The position numbers and the translations under genes were made by a program. The notes beneath the pieces are model-generated. The model did no database searches, was not told the DNA's origin, and saw nothing but the letters and a program-made list of their open reading frames with translations. From the NCBI GenBank assembly GCA_001780825.1, contig MFIX01000014.1:3466-18987 (forward strand): a stretch of DNA of 15,522 bases, read 5' to 3'. This DNA comes from Candidatus Glassbacteria bacterium RIFCSPLOWO2_12_FULL_58_11. GTDB taxonomy: Bacteria > Gemmatimonadota > Glassbacteria > GWA2-58-10. Of this stretch, positions 1 through 7,615 are shown piece by piece; position 1 is the first letter of the stretch; each line of letters starts with the position of its first letter.

Positions 1-593
1 CAAGGATGATTAATATCTCGCCGCCCGCCTTCGAGGCCTCGGTGGGCAACAGCAGTCAGGTGGTGGTTTACCAGACCGACTTCTCTCCCGGCACAATGGA
101 AGTGACCGGCAACGATCTGAATATGGCGATCGACGGCCCCGGATTTTTTACGGTCAACACGCCACAGGGACAGCGGTTCACCCGCAACGGGTATTTCAGT
201 GTCAACGCCACCGGCAGCCTGGTGACCGGCGATGGCTTCCCGGTGCTGGGCAATGCCGGCCCGATCAACGTGCAGGGCGGCAAAATCAACGTGCTGCAGA
301 ACGGGGATGTGCTGGTTGACGGCGTTCAGCGCGGAACCCTGCGGATCAGGGATTTCCCCAAGCCCTACCAGTTGACCAAGGAAGGGAACAGCCTGTTCGC
401 CGCCCAGGACGCCGGCCAGGCCGCCCGGGACTTTAAGGTCCGCCAGGGGGCGCTGGAAAATGCCAACGCCAACCCGATAGACCAGACCGTGAGAATGATC
501 GAAATTTCCAGGATGTTCGAGCTCAACCAGCGCGCTATCCGCCTGCAGGATGAAACCCTGCAGCAGGCGGTGAGCCAGATCGGCAGAATCTGA
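1..593 (+). CDS. flgF: FlgF-like flagellar proximal/distal rod protein (5' partial)
   Basis: Rod component of the flagellar basal body, exported through the flagellar type III apparatus and polymerised in the periplasm. The reading frame is already open at the left edge (codons from base 3) and ends at TGA 591-593. The first in-frame ATG (base 6) is probably internal, because the conserved FlgF/FlgG N-terminus (short helix with an ANNLAN-type motif, about 45 residues) is missing. Visible hallmarks are GNDLNMAIDGPGFF, the FTRNGYFSVN segment and the C-terminal heptad helix around MIEISRMFELNQRAI, all typical of the FlgE/F/G family. Its position immediately upstream of a clear flgG supports FlgF over a second FlgG; that assignment is inference from gene order. 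The stop is 57 bases before flgG, with small GC-rich inverted repeats in the gap. Confidence 0.88.
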   Translation, partial: RMINISPPAFEASVGNSSQVVVYQTDFSPGTMEVTGNDLNMAIDGPGFFTVNTPQGQRFTRNGYFSVNATGSLVTGDGFPVLGNAGPINVQGGKINVLQNGDVLVDGVQRGTLRIRDFPKPYQLTKEGNSLFAAQDAGQAARDFKVRQGALENANANPIDQTVRMIEISRMFELNQRAIRLQDETLQQAVSQIGRI

Positions 594-650
594 GCCTTCC
601 TGACGCCGCGCCGGTCGAACCGGAACCGGTTCTAAGATGAGGAGATAAAT

Positions 651-1439
651 ATGATTCGCGCCTTACGCACATCGGCCACGGGAATGAAAGCCCAGGAAGT
701 CCGGGTGGACGTTATCGCCAACAACCTGGCGAACGTCAACACCTCGGGCTTCAAAAAGACCCAGGCCCAGTTCCAGGACTTGCTCTACCAGACTCTACGC
801 CCGGCGGGCGTGGCGGAATTCCAGGGACAGACAGTCCCCACCGAGCTCCAGGTCGGCCACGGAGTCCGCCTCTCCTCGACCCAGAAAGTTTTCACCACCG
901 GCGAGCTGCAGAAAACTCAGAACGATTTGGACATCGCAATTAACGGCGATGGGTTCTTCCAGATCCTTCAGCCGGATGGAACCTTTGCCTATACCAGGGA
1001 TGGCAATTTCGAGATCAGCCAGGACGGCATCCTGGTTACCACGGATGGTCTGGCCTTGCAGCCGCAGATCACCATCCCGCAAAACGCGATGAAAGTGTCG
1101 ATCGCCGCGGACGGCAACGTGGACGTGATCCTGCCGGGGCAGGTCCAGCCGCAGAACGTGGGCCGCCTCGAACTGGCCCGGTTTATCAACCCCGCCGGCC
1201 TGCGCAATATCGGCAATAACCTCTTCCTGGAATCCGTAGCCTCCAACACGCCGATCCTGGGCAACCCGGCTGAAAACGAATTCGGCCGTCTCGAGCAGGG
1301 TTATCTCGAGCTGTCCAATGTCTCGGTGGTGGATGAGCTGGTGGACCTGATTACCGCCCAGCGCGTCTACGAGCTTAATTCGCGCGGCATCTCGATCGCC
1401 GACAACATGCTCCAGGTAGCGAGCAATATCGGCCGGTAA
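651..1439 (+). CDS. flgG: FlgG, flagellar distal rod protein
   Basis: Main subunit of the distal rod that passes through the P and L rings. The 262-residue length is normal for FlgG. The N-terminus (residues 1-40) carries the family signature ATGMKAQ...VIANNLANVNTSGFKK. The middle holds NDLDIAINGDGFFQI and FAYTRDGNFEISQDG. The C-terminus ends in the rod/hook helix LVDLITAQRVYELNSRGI. The start is well supported: ATG 651 follows a GAGGAG-type Shine-Dalgarno at about 639-644. It lies between flgF and flgA in the usual operon order. Nothing in the protein looks atypical. Confidence 0.96.
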   Translation: MIRALRTSATGMKAQEVRVDVIANNLANVNTSGFKKTQAQFQDLLYQTLRPAGVAEFQGQTVPTELQVGHGVRLSSTQKVFTTGELQKTQNDLDIAINGDGFFQILQPDGTFAYTRDGNFEISQDGILVTTDGLALQPQITIPQNAMKVSIAADGNVDVILPGQVQPQNVGRLELARFINPAGLRNIGNNLFLESVASNTPILGNPAENEFGRLEQGYLELSNVSVVDELVDLITAQRVYELNSRGISIADNMLQVASNIGR

Positions 1440-1488
1440 GGCCCTCAGGCCTGAGCGGCCGGGAGCTTGATAAATTGAAAGGTGCATT

Positions 1489-2481
1489 GTGAGGAAACTT
1501 AAAAAAATTTCGATGGTTTTGCTCCTTCTCGCAGTCCCGGGGCCCTCGGCAGCCCAGGAGGGGCCGCTCAGCGTGCCCGAGAGCGAGATGGTGTACGTCT
1601 ATCTCAAGCCCGAGGCCCGGACCGCGGCGAGCCAGCTCACGCTGGGGGATGTGGCCGAGGTCAGCGGGTTCAACGAGGAGCTGATCGGCAGGCTTAAAGA
1701 GCTGCCCCTCGGCCCCGCTCCCCTGCCCGGGGACAGCCTGGCGCTGGCCCGCTCCGATATCCGCCGCATAATGATCGCCCACCGCATAGACCCGGTAAAC
1801 GTGGCCCTGGTCGGCGAAAACCGCGTCGAAATCAACCGCAGCGGCCGGGTAATTTCCAAGGTTGATCTTACCCCGCTGATTGAGGGCTATGTCCGGCGCT
1901 GCTGGTCGGAAAAGAATGTCCGGACTGAGATCATGTATTCCCGGCTGCCGGAGGATCTGGCCGTGGACAGCGAAAATTTTGTCATTAAGGTGCTCGATCC
2001 GGTCAAGTCCATGCTTAGCGGCTCTGTCGCCATCTCCCTGGCCGCCCTCCAGGATGACCGTATCCTGGCCCGCCTGCCGGTATCCCTGAAAATTCGGGTC
2101 TGGCAGGAGGTGGCGGTTTTACAGCGGGACTTGCATCAGGGTGAAATCCTGACCCTGGATGATTTTTCGTTCGAGGAGCGGGAGATCACCGGCAGGAGCG
2201 GAACCCCGGTCACCAAAGCCGAGCAGGCGGTCGATAAACGCCTCGAGCGCTCAGTCAAAGCCGGGCAGGTGCTCGGCCTGGAGAACTTGGAAAACCCGCC
2301 CCTGATCGAGCGGGGCGCTGAAGTGACGCTGATCGTGCAGTACAAGAGTATTACGGTCGGCTGCCTGGGCAAGGCCTTTCAGAAAGGCCGCCTGGGAGAC
2401 CGGATCATGGTGCGCAACCAGTACGGGAAAAACCTGATCGGCGAGGTCAGGGACGAGCACACGGTGGTAATCACTCCCTGA
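1489..2481 (+). CDS. flgA: FlgA, P-ring assembly chaperone
   Basis: Periplasmic chaperone that helps FlgI polymerise into the P ring around the rod. It is a 330-residue protein with a GTG start (1489), preceded by AAAGGTG at a short distance. Residues 1-22 form a Sec signal peptide: basic MRKLKK, hydrophobic core MVLLLLAV, then a PSAA|QE-like cleavage site. The C-terminal third (about 208-330) is the SAF/FlgA-C type domain, with AVLQRDLHQGEILTLDDF, a conserved SVKAGQVL segment and the terminal run VRNQYGKNLIGEVRDEHTVV. It is longer than enteric FlgA (about 220 residues) because of an N-terminal domain (about 23-205), as is common outside Enterobacteria. It sits 49 bases after flgG and just before the ring genes it serves. 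Confidence 0.93.
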   Translation: MRKLKKISMVLLLLAVPGPSAAQEGPLSVPESEMVYVYLKPEARTAASQLTLGDVAEVSGFNEELIGRLKELPLGPAPLPGDSLALARSDIRRIMIAHRIDPVNVALVGENRVEINRSGRVISKVDLTPLIEGYVRRCWSEKNVRTEIMYSRLPEDLAVDSENFVIKVLDPVKSMLSGSVAISLAALQDDRILARLPVSLKIRVWQEVAVLQRDLHQGEILTLDDFSFEEREITGRSGTPVTKAEQAVDKRLERSVKAGQVLGLENLENPPLIERGAEVTLIVQYKSITVGCLGKAFQKGRLGDRIMVRNQYGKNLIGEVRDEHTVVITP

Positions 2482-2496
2482 AAAGGAAAGAGATAA

Positions 2497-3150
2497 ATGA
2501 GAACGGTAACCAGTAAACCCAGAAAAAGACCGCCGCGCAGCGGCTCTACCTCATTACCCCGGATCATGTTCGATGTGGCGGTCACCGCCTGCCTGGCCCT
2601 GGCCTGGGCCGTTTCGCTTCAGGCCCAGATGGAGTTCCGGGGCAATGTGGCCAGCCTGTTCACCGATGAGCGCCTGTTCAAGGTGGGCGATGTGCTCACC
2701 GTGGATATCAACGAGCGGGTGCAAGGGCAGAACCGGGCCCAGTTCCGCAGCCAGCGCGGTACCTCAGTGGAGGCCACTTTCGGCGCCGGACCGGGCAAGG
2801 TTTTCGGCCTGCTTAACCCGTTCACCGGGGATGCCAGCTCGACGAACAATTTCAATTCCCGTCTGCAGAACGACAAGCTTTCCAGCTTTATCACCAATAT
2901 CAGCGTGCGGGTCGTGCGCAGCGATGAGCTGGGGAACCTCTATCTCGAAGGCTCGAAAGTGATCGATCTGCCGGACGAGAAGCAACTTGTGGTGCTGACC
3001 GGCATCGCTCGGAGCCGGGATGTGTCGGCGCAGAACACGATTAGCAGCACGCAGCTCGCCGACCTTCACATTACCATGAATGCCAAGGGCGAAGGCGAAG
3101 AGGCCAGGCGGCCCAGCCTTTTCAACCGCCTGTTTAACTGGTTCTTCTGA
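2497..3150 (+). CDS. flgH: FlgH, flagellar L-ring protein
   Basis: Forms the outer-membrane L ring, the bushing through which the rod passes. At 217 residues it is close to the usual size. FlgH hallmarks visible are SLFTDERLFKVGDVLTVDI (about 52-70), a region rich in N/Q/R and small residues after it, VRVVRSDELGNLYLEGSK, and the LFNRLFNWFF tail. ATG 2497 follows AAGGAAAGAG at good spacing, 15 bases after flgA. The N-terminus is a 24-residue basic stretch, then a hydrophobic segment (about 25-42) ending in SLQA|QM, which reads as a signal peptidase I site. The usual FlgH lipobox with Cys at the end of the hydrophobic core is not present. The only nearby Cys (residue 32, VTAC) lies at the beginning of the hydrophobic stretch. 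Lipidation is therefore doubtful. Confidence 0.93.
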   Translation: MRTVTSKPRKRPPRSGSTSLPRIMFDVAVTACLALAWAVSLQAQMEFRGNVASLFTDERLFKVGDVLTVDINERVQGQNRAQFRSQRGTSVEATFGAGPGKVFGLLNPFTGDASSTNNFNSRLQNDKLSSFITNISVRVVRSDELGNLYLEGSKVIDLPDEKQLVVLTGIARSRDVSAQNTISSTQLADLHITMNAKGEGEEARRPSLFNRLFNWFF

Positions 3151-3197
3151 TCCAGCCGGACCCTCAATATCGCTTTAGCCAGAGAAGGAAGCGCCAG

Positions 3198-4346
3198 ATG
3201 AAATTCGGACTGACAGCCAAAAGAACAGAGCGGGCGTCGCGGCTGGTTCTTGCCCTGACCCTGGCCCTGGGCCTCACCGGCCGCGTGCAGGGAGCGCGGG
3301 TCAAGGACATCGCCCACCTTCAGGGGACGCGCACCGAGCAGCTTATCGGCTACGGCCTGGTGGTCGGCCTGAACGGGACGGGCGACGGCAGGACGCTGTT
3401 CACCAATAGGTCCACCGCCAGCCTGCTGGACAAGTTCGGCATCCAGATCCAGCCCACGGATATCACCTCGGCCAATGTGGCCGCGGTAATGGTAACCGCG
3501 GAGATGCGCTCTTTCGAGAAGCCGGGCAGCCACGTGGATGTGACCGTGAGCTCGATCGGCGAGGCCTCCAGCCTTCAGGGCGGAGTGCTGCTGCGCACCC
3601 AGCTTTTCGGTTATGACGGACAGACCTTGTATGGCGTGGCCCAGGGACCGGTCTCCATCGGCGGCTTCAATGCCCAGGCCGGAGGGGGCGGAGGCGGTGC
3701 CGGAGCCTCGATCCAGCGCAACCATCCCCTGGTCGGGCGCATTCCGAGCGGAGCCCAGGTGCTGCGCGAAATGGAAGTCGGCTTTATCGACAATTGGCGG
3801 GTCATGCTGACCTTGGAAAGCAGCGATTTCACCAGCGCCCGCCGGCTCGACGAGGCGGTGGACACCCATTTCGGCTCGGATATCGGCCTGCCTATCGACG
3901 GGCTCTCGATCTATGTAAACATCCCCGAACAATACCGCCAGCCGGGACGGATCATCGAATTCATTTCCGAGCTGGAAAATCTCGATCTTACCCCGGCCAG
4001 CGTGGCCCGCGTGGTGATTAACGAGCGTACCGGGACTGTCGCTATCGGCGAAAATGTCACGGTCAGCCCGGTACAATTGGCTCACGGCGGGCTTACGATC
4101 ACCATCGGGACCGGAGCTGCGGTGAGCCAGCCGACCACCCCGCTGGGAGGCGGAGCGGCGGTTATCTCCCCGACCGCCCAGGTCGGCGCAGTGGAGCAGG
4201 TGCGGAAATTCATGGAAATCGGCGGGACCGCAGGCGACCTGGTCACCGCGCTCAACCTGATGCAGGTGACCCCGCGCGATATTATCGCCATCTTCCAGGC
4301 CCTTAAGGAATCCGGCGCCCTGTCGGCCGAGCTGCGGACCATGTAA
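3198..4346 (+). CDS. flgI: FlgI, flagellar P-ring protein
   Basis: Structural subunit of the periplasmic P ring that surrounds the rod within the peptidoglycan layer. It has 382 residues, slightly over the usual 365 or so. Residues 1-32 are a Sec signal peptide (basic start, core LVLALTLALGL, cleavage probably after RVQG). The mature protein begins with the signature ARVKDIAHLQGTRTEQLIGYG, followed by LVVGLNGTGDG, then NVAAVMVTAEMRSF. A glycine run (about 162-167) precedes QRNHPLVGRIPSGA. The C-terminus, MEIGGTAGDLVTALNLMQ and RDIIAIFQALKESGAL, is textbook FlgI. ATG 3198 follows GAAGGA. The gap after flgH is 47 bases and flgJ starts 18 bases downstream, matching the order expected for a ring/rod-cap block. 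Confidence 0.97.
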   Translation: MKFGLTAKRTERASRLVLALTLALGLTGRVQGARVKDIAHLQGTRTEQLIGYGLVVGLNGTGDGRTLFTNRSTASLLDKFGIQIQPTDITSANVAAVMVTAEMRSFEKPGSHVDVTVSSIGEASSLQGGVLLRTQLFGYDGQTLYGVAQGPVSIGGFNAQAGGGGGGAGASIQRNHPLVGRIPSGAQVLREMEVGFIDNWRVMLTLESSDFTSARRLDEAVDTHFGSDIGLPIDGLSIYVNIPEQYRQPGRIIEFISELENLDLTPASVARVVINERTGTVAIGENVTVSPVQLAHGGLTITIGTGAAVSQPTTPLGGGAAVISPTAQVGAVEQVRKFMEIGGTAGDLVTALNLMQVTPRDIIAIFQALKESGALSAELRTM

Positions 4347-4364
4347 ACGGGAAAGAAACCAGGT

Positions 4365-5240
4365 ATGGATCTGATTAATCTGCCCGGAGTAGACCAGGGC
4401 ACAATCGCCAATAACATGCTGGAGAGCAGCCTCCGCCGCCTGCAGAACTCGGCCGGCCGCGCGGAGGGCGATGAGCAGCTGAAAAAAGTCAGCCGTCAGC
4501 TCGAAGCCCTTTTTATCAGGATGCTCATGGACAATATGGATAAGACCATTCCAAAAGATGAGCTTGCCGGCGACTCCCAAGCCATGGATACCTGGAAAGG
4601 CATGTTCAATGAACGGGTCGCGGACAAGGTTACCGAACAGGGGAGTATCGGCCTGGCAGACATGATTTACAGACAACTATCGCGGCAGATAGACAGGCAC
4701 ATGGAAGTGCCTCCAGCAGCGCCCGAAATCGAGGGGGCCGGGAAAACAGAAACCAGCAATCAGTCTGCCGGGTCCCCTGTTTCTCCGCCCGCCGCTCCGG
4801 AGCCGCCGAGTGGGAGGGACAGTACCGGCCTGGACCGCTACCGCGACCTGATCGGAAGTATTTCGAGGGAACAAGGCGTCGATCCTTCGCTGGTCGCTGC
4901 GATGATTCTTCAGGAGAGCGGCGGGGACCCCCGGGCGGTCAGTCCGGCCGGCGCCCGGGGCTTGATGCAGTTGATGCCCGGGACCGCGGATTCCCTGGGC
5001 GTGCAAAACGTATTCGACCCGCGGGAAAATATCGAGGGCGGGGTGCGCTATCTGAAAGAGTTGCTGGGCCGTTTCAACGGGGATGAAGAGCTGGCGCTGG
5101 CCGCTTACAATGCCGGGCCGGGCGCGGTCTCCCGCTACGGCAGCGTTCCCCCCTACCCCGAAACCAGGAACTACGTGAAAAAAGTGGCCGGGCTGAAGGA
5201 CCGGTTGAAAGACTTTATTCCTTTAGCCGGCGAGCCTTGA
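4365..5240 (+). CDS. flgJ: FlgJ-type rod-cap protein fused to an SLT-family lytic transglycosylase
   Basis: Probable bifunctional rod-assembly factor that caps the growing rod and opens peptidoglycan for it. Of 291 residues, about 38-105 match the FlgJ N-terminal rod-binding domain (QLEALFIRMLMDNMDKTIP ... GIADM-like GLADMIYRQL). Residues 113-152 are a Pro/Ala/Ser-rich linker. Residues about 155-280 are a Slt/GH23 lytic transglycosylase domain, with ILQESGG supplying the catalytic Glu184, then RGLMQLMPGTA (198-208) and LAAYNAGPGAV (245-255). In Salmonella and E. coli the FlgJ hydrolase is a GH73-type glucosaminidase, so the catalytic module differs here. No signal peptide is seen, as expected for export by the flagellar secretion system. 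The gene ends one base before flgN. Confidence 0.92.
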   Translation: MDLINLPGVDQGTIANNMLESSLRRLQNSAGRAEGDEQLKKVSRQLEALFIRMLMDNMDKTIPKDELAGDSQAMDTWKGMFNERVADKVTEQGSIGLADMIYRQLSRQIDRHMEVPPAAPEIEGAGKTETSNQSAGSPVSPPAAPEPPSGRDSTGLDRYRDLIGSISREQGVDPSLVAAMILQESGGDPRAVSPAGARGLMQLMPGTADSLGVQNVFDPRENIEGGVRYLKELLGRFNGDEELALAAYNAGPGAVSRYGSVPPYPETRNYVKKVAGLKDRLKDFIPLAGEP

Positions 5241-5241
5241 A

Positions 5242-5757
5242 ATGGTAACCATGACTTCCGATAAGCTCCAGGCTGAGCGGCTTTACACGCTTCTTTCCGC
5301 TATGGCGAAAGCGCTGGAGCAGCTTTACGATTGCCTGCGCTCGCAACAGAAAGCTCTGATCACCTGGAATTATGAGGCTTTTGTCTCCAGTACCCGGGAG
5401 CAAAATTCGTTGGCCCGGGAAAACCTGCGCCGCGAGCAGATCCGCCTGGCCCTGGTGCAGCAGTTTCCCAAGGGCGAAAACGGCCGGAACCTGTCGCTGC
5501 GCGAGCTGGGGGCGCTGCTGGGCGAGCCCTGGCAACGGAGATTCGAAGAGCTCGCCAGCCGCATCAGGACCGCCAGCGGTAAAGTGTCCGACTTGAAAGC
5601 CCAGAACGAAATGCTGATCGGAAAAGCGCGAAGCCTGGTGGACGGCCAGTTGAAGCTGCTGCTCGAATTCGCCAGGATCAATCGCAATCTTTACGAGGAA
5701 AACGGCAAAAAAAGCAAGAAAGCCAACCTGCACAAAGTTCTGGACCAGAAGGTCTGA
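5242..5757 (+). CDS. flgN: FlgN-like chaperone for FlgK/FlgL
   Basis: Cytoplasmic chaperone expected to bind the C-terminal helices of FlgK and FlgL and deliver them to the export gate. It has 171 residues, nearly all helix-forming, with long charged heptad-like stretches (about 9-60 and 90-160), no signal peptide and a Lys-rich C-terminus (ENGKKSKKANLHKVL). The identification rests on these properties and on the position directly before flgK; sequence conservation in this family is low. The first ATG (5242) lies one base after the flgJ stop. A second in-frame ATG at 5251 is also possible, and neither has a strong Shine-Dalgarno, so translation may be coupled to flgJ. No flgM anti-sigma gene is seen beside it. 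Confidence 0.8.
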   Translation: MVTMTSDKLQAERLYTLLSAMAKALEQLYDCLRSQQKALITWNYEAFVSSTREQNSLARENLRREQIRLALVQQFPKGENGRNLSLRELGALLGEPWQRRFEELASRIRTASGKVSDLKAQNEMLIGKARSLVDGQLKLLLEFARINRNLYEENGKKSKKANLHKVLDQKV

Positions 5758-5775
5758 GCCGGGGATACCCCGGTT
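5757..5775 (+). other. GC-rich hairpin in the flgN-flgK gap
   Basis: CCGGGG-ATA-CCCCGG is a perfect 6-bp stem with a 3-base loop (5759-5773). It can be extended by a G-T and an A-T pair at the base, overlapping the last base of the flgN stop. No T-run follows, so it is not a canonical intrinsic terminator. It could be an RNA-processing or mRNA-stabilising structure that sets relative levels of FlgN and FlgK. The function is inference. Confidence 0.45.
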
Positions 5776-5805
5776 CCGCAGTCCGACAGCCGGAAAGAAG
5801 AAAAA

Positions 5806-7203
5806 ATGCCGACTCTGAATAATGCGCTGTATATCGGCCTGAGCGGGTTGAGAACCAACCAGCAGGGCCTGAACGTGACCGGCCATAATATCTCCAATGT
5901 CAACACGGCCGGCTATACGCGCCAGCAGGTGATCCTGGCCACCAATAAGCCGATCATTGTCAGCGGCGCGGTGTACGGCACCGGAGTAAATGTCGCCCAG
6001 GTAGCCCGCTACCGGGATGCGGCCATCGACCGCCAGTTCAGGACCGAGAACCAGACCCTGGGGGATGCGCAGAAACAGTCCGACGCCATGGGGCTAATCG
6101 AGGGAGTCCTGAATGAGCCGAGCGATACCGGCCTGCATTCGGCGTTATCAAGGTTCTTCGACAGTATCCAGGACCTGTCGGTCAATCCGGAAAGCTCCTC
6201 GGTACGGACCACGGTCCGCGAGCAGGGCCGGACCCTGGCGCGGATGTTCGACCAGACCTGGTCGGAACTGGATAAAATAAGGGCGAACAAAAACTTCGAA
6301 ATTATCGACAAGGTGCACAACATAAACGTCACGCTGCAGCGGATCGGCCAGCTCAACATTCAGATCGGATCCACCGAGGCCCTGGGCCGGGAGGCCAACG
6401 ACCTGCGCGACGCCCGGGACAAGCTGCTGGATGACCTTTCCCAGATGGTCGACATGTCTTCCAACGAGGACCCGGCCAACGGCAGCGTGAACGTCTCGAT
6501 CGCCGGCCAGAGTTTCGTCACTATCGGGGCGGTAAACCAGGTAGAGGCCAAGTCGGAGAATATCGACGGCGTGGAAGTGATCAAGATTAACAACCCGGTC
6601 AACCACGAGGAGCTGAAAGTCGCTTCCGGCGAGCTCCACGGCCTGCTCGATACCCGGGACCGCCTGATACCGGAGCTGCAAAGTCAGCTCGATACGCTGG
6701 CCTCATCCATTATCAATGAATTCAACGCGATTCATAGCCAGGGCTACGGCCTCCAGGGCGGCCGGCTCAGCCCGCCGACCGGTATCGATTTCTATGACGG
6801 CACTGATGCCCGGAGCATGGCGCTGACCCCGGCGATCAGCAGCGACCCGGGAAATATCGCGGCCTCGGGCAGCGGCGAGCCGGGCGATAACACCAACGCC
6901 CTGGCGCTGGCCCAGCTGCGCGACAAGCAAGTCCTGAACGACAACAGCTTTACCTTCGAGGATTACTACGGCGGCATCGTCAGCACCTTCGGCCTGGAAA
7001 CCAGCACTGTGGCCGAAGGCGTGAAAAACCAGCAGCTGCTGGTCGACCATCTCAGCAATTTTCGCGAGTCGCAGAACGGCGTGAATATCGACGAGGAGCT
7101 GGTCAGCCTGATCCGCTTCCAGAAGTCCTTTGGAGCCAATGCCCGGGTCATCTCCACGGTTAACGAAATGATGGGCATAGTCGTCGATCTCGGAAGATAT
7201 TAA
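5806..7203 (+). CDS. flgK: FlgK, hook-associated protein 1
   Basis: First junction protein between hook and filament. It has 465 residues, shorter than Salmonella FlgK (about 550), consistent with a reduced outer domain. The N-terminal D0/D1 segment shows ALYIGLSGLRTNQQGLNVTG and HNISNVNTAGYTRQQV, the FlgK signature. The C-terminus has the matching coiled-coil half, GVNIDEELVSLIRFQKSF followed by ARVISTVNEMMGIVVDLGR. Between them are NDLRDARDKLLDDLSQ and GELHGLLDTRDRLIPELQ, also typical of FlgK. ATG 5806 follows GAAAGAAG. It is flanked by its putative chaperone flgN upstream and by csrA-flgL downstream. FlgK and FlgL are usually adjacent, so the intervening csrA is notable. Confidence 0.96.
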   Translation: MPTLNNALYIGLSGLRTNQQGLNVTGHNISNVNTAGYTRQQVILATNKPIIVSGAVYGTGVNVAQVARYRDAAIDRQFRTENQTLGDAQKQSDAMGLIEGVLNEPSDTGLHSALSRFFDSIQDLSVNPESSSVRTTVREQGRTLARMFDQTWSELDKIRANKNFEIIDKVHNINVTLQRIGQLNIQIGSTEALGREANDLRDARDKLLDDLSQMVDMSSNEDPANGSVNVSIAGQSFVTIGAVNQVEAKSENIDGVEVIKINNPVNHEELKVASGELHGLLDTRDRLIPELQSQLDTLASSIINEFNAIHSQGYGLQGGRLSPPTGIDFYDGTDARSMALTPAISSDPGNIAASGSGEPGDNTNALALAQLRDKQVLNDNSFTFEDYYGGIVSTFGLETSTVAEGVKNQQLLVDHLSNFRESQNGVNIDEELVSLIRFQKSFGANARVISTVNEMMGIVVDLGRY

Positions 7204-7264
7204 TACTTTTTTCAAATCTCGAACCACCAGCGGATAAAGGAGAGCCACTGAACGGATAAAAACC

Positions 7265-7280
7265 TACCGGCCAGCCGGTA
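7265..7280 (+). other. Hairpin in the csrA leader
   Basis: TACCGG-CCAG-CCGGTA forms a perfect 6-bp stem with a four-base loop in the 118-base flgK-csrA gap. Several GGA triplets lie around it (about 7232, 7239 and 7254) and one overlaps the csrA Shine-Dalgarno. No T-tract follows, so a terminator is unlikely. A leader structure that affects csrA translation is possible but is inference. Confidence 0.4.
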
Positions 7281-7306
7281 ATTGAAGATCACAGGCTATT
7301 CTCTCA

Positions 7307-7319
7307 TATCAAGGAAGAT
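7307..7319 (+). promoter_or_regulatory. csrA ribosome binding site overlapping a CsrA-like AAGGA motif
   Basis: The csrA Shine-Dalgarno lies in TATCAAGGAAGAT. CAAGGA matches the core (CARGGA) of the known CsrA binding consensus. A site here would let CsrA repress its own translation, as known for several CsrA/RsmA proteins. Shine-Dalgarno sequences resemble the CsrA core by nature, so a chance match is possible. Further GGA triplets upstream could be partner sites for the dimer. Confidence 0.35.
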
Positions 7320-7321
7320 AA

Positions 7322-7576
7322 ATGCTCATACTAACAAGGAAGTTAGGGGAGAGTATCGCCATCGGCGACAGCATAAAAGTCACTCTTTTAGAGGTCCAGG
7401 GGAAGCAGGTAAAGCTCGGAGTTCTGGCTCCGCAAGATGTCCCGATCCACCGTCAGGAAGTCTACGAGAAAATCCAGCTTGAGAACCTGCGGGCCTCGGT
7501 AGCCTCGGAAAATGATTTGTCCGCCCTGACCAGGATACTCGAGAATCACACCGGGGGCGGCGAAATAATCCATTAA
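7322..7576 (+). CDS. csrA: CsrA, carbon storage/flagellin translational regulator
   Basis: Small dimeric RNA-binding protein that binds GGA motifs in mRNA leaders. In FliW-containing bacteria it represses flagellin translation until FliW titrates it. It has 84 residues. The first 50 follow the family closely: MLILTRKLGESIAIGD, then VKLGVLAPQDVPIHRQEVYEKI. The RNA-contacting Leu4, Arg6 and Arg44 of the E. coli numbering are all conserved. The C-terminal tail (about 52-84) is longer than in E. coli CsrA (61 residues). CsrA proteins regulated by FliW often have such an extension, which is thought to contribute to FliW binding. ATG 7322 follows AAGGA. It lies between flgK and flgL, with fliW after flgL. 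Confidence 0.96.
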   Translation: MLILTRKLGESIAIGDSIKVTLLEVQGKQVKLGVLAPQDVPIHRQEVYEKIQLENLRASVASENDLSALTRILENHTGGGEIIH

Positions 7577-7615
7577 GCGGCAATTCCGCCTGCGCATAGA
7601 AAAGGTTGCAGAGAT

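Noticed and set aside
1444..1455. 12-base perfect palindrome CTCAGGCCTGAG after flgG.
   Set aside because: It has no loop and no T-run, and short GC palindromes are frequent in this GC-rich sequence. No function can be argued.
3066..4676. 536-residue open frame on the - strand across flgI and flgJ.
   Set aside because: It lies opposite two unambiguous genes and has the His/Gln/Arg-rich composition of an antisense shadow in GC-rich DNA.
7213..7238. Sigma-28-like flagellar promoter (CAAA ... GCGGATAA) upstream of csrA.
   Set aside because: The spacing is about 13 bases rather than 15 and both boxes deviate from the consensus.
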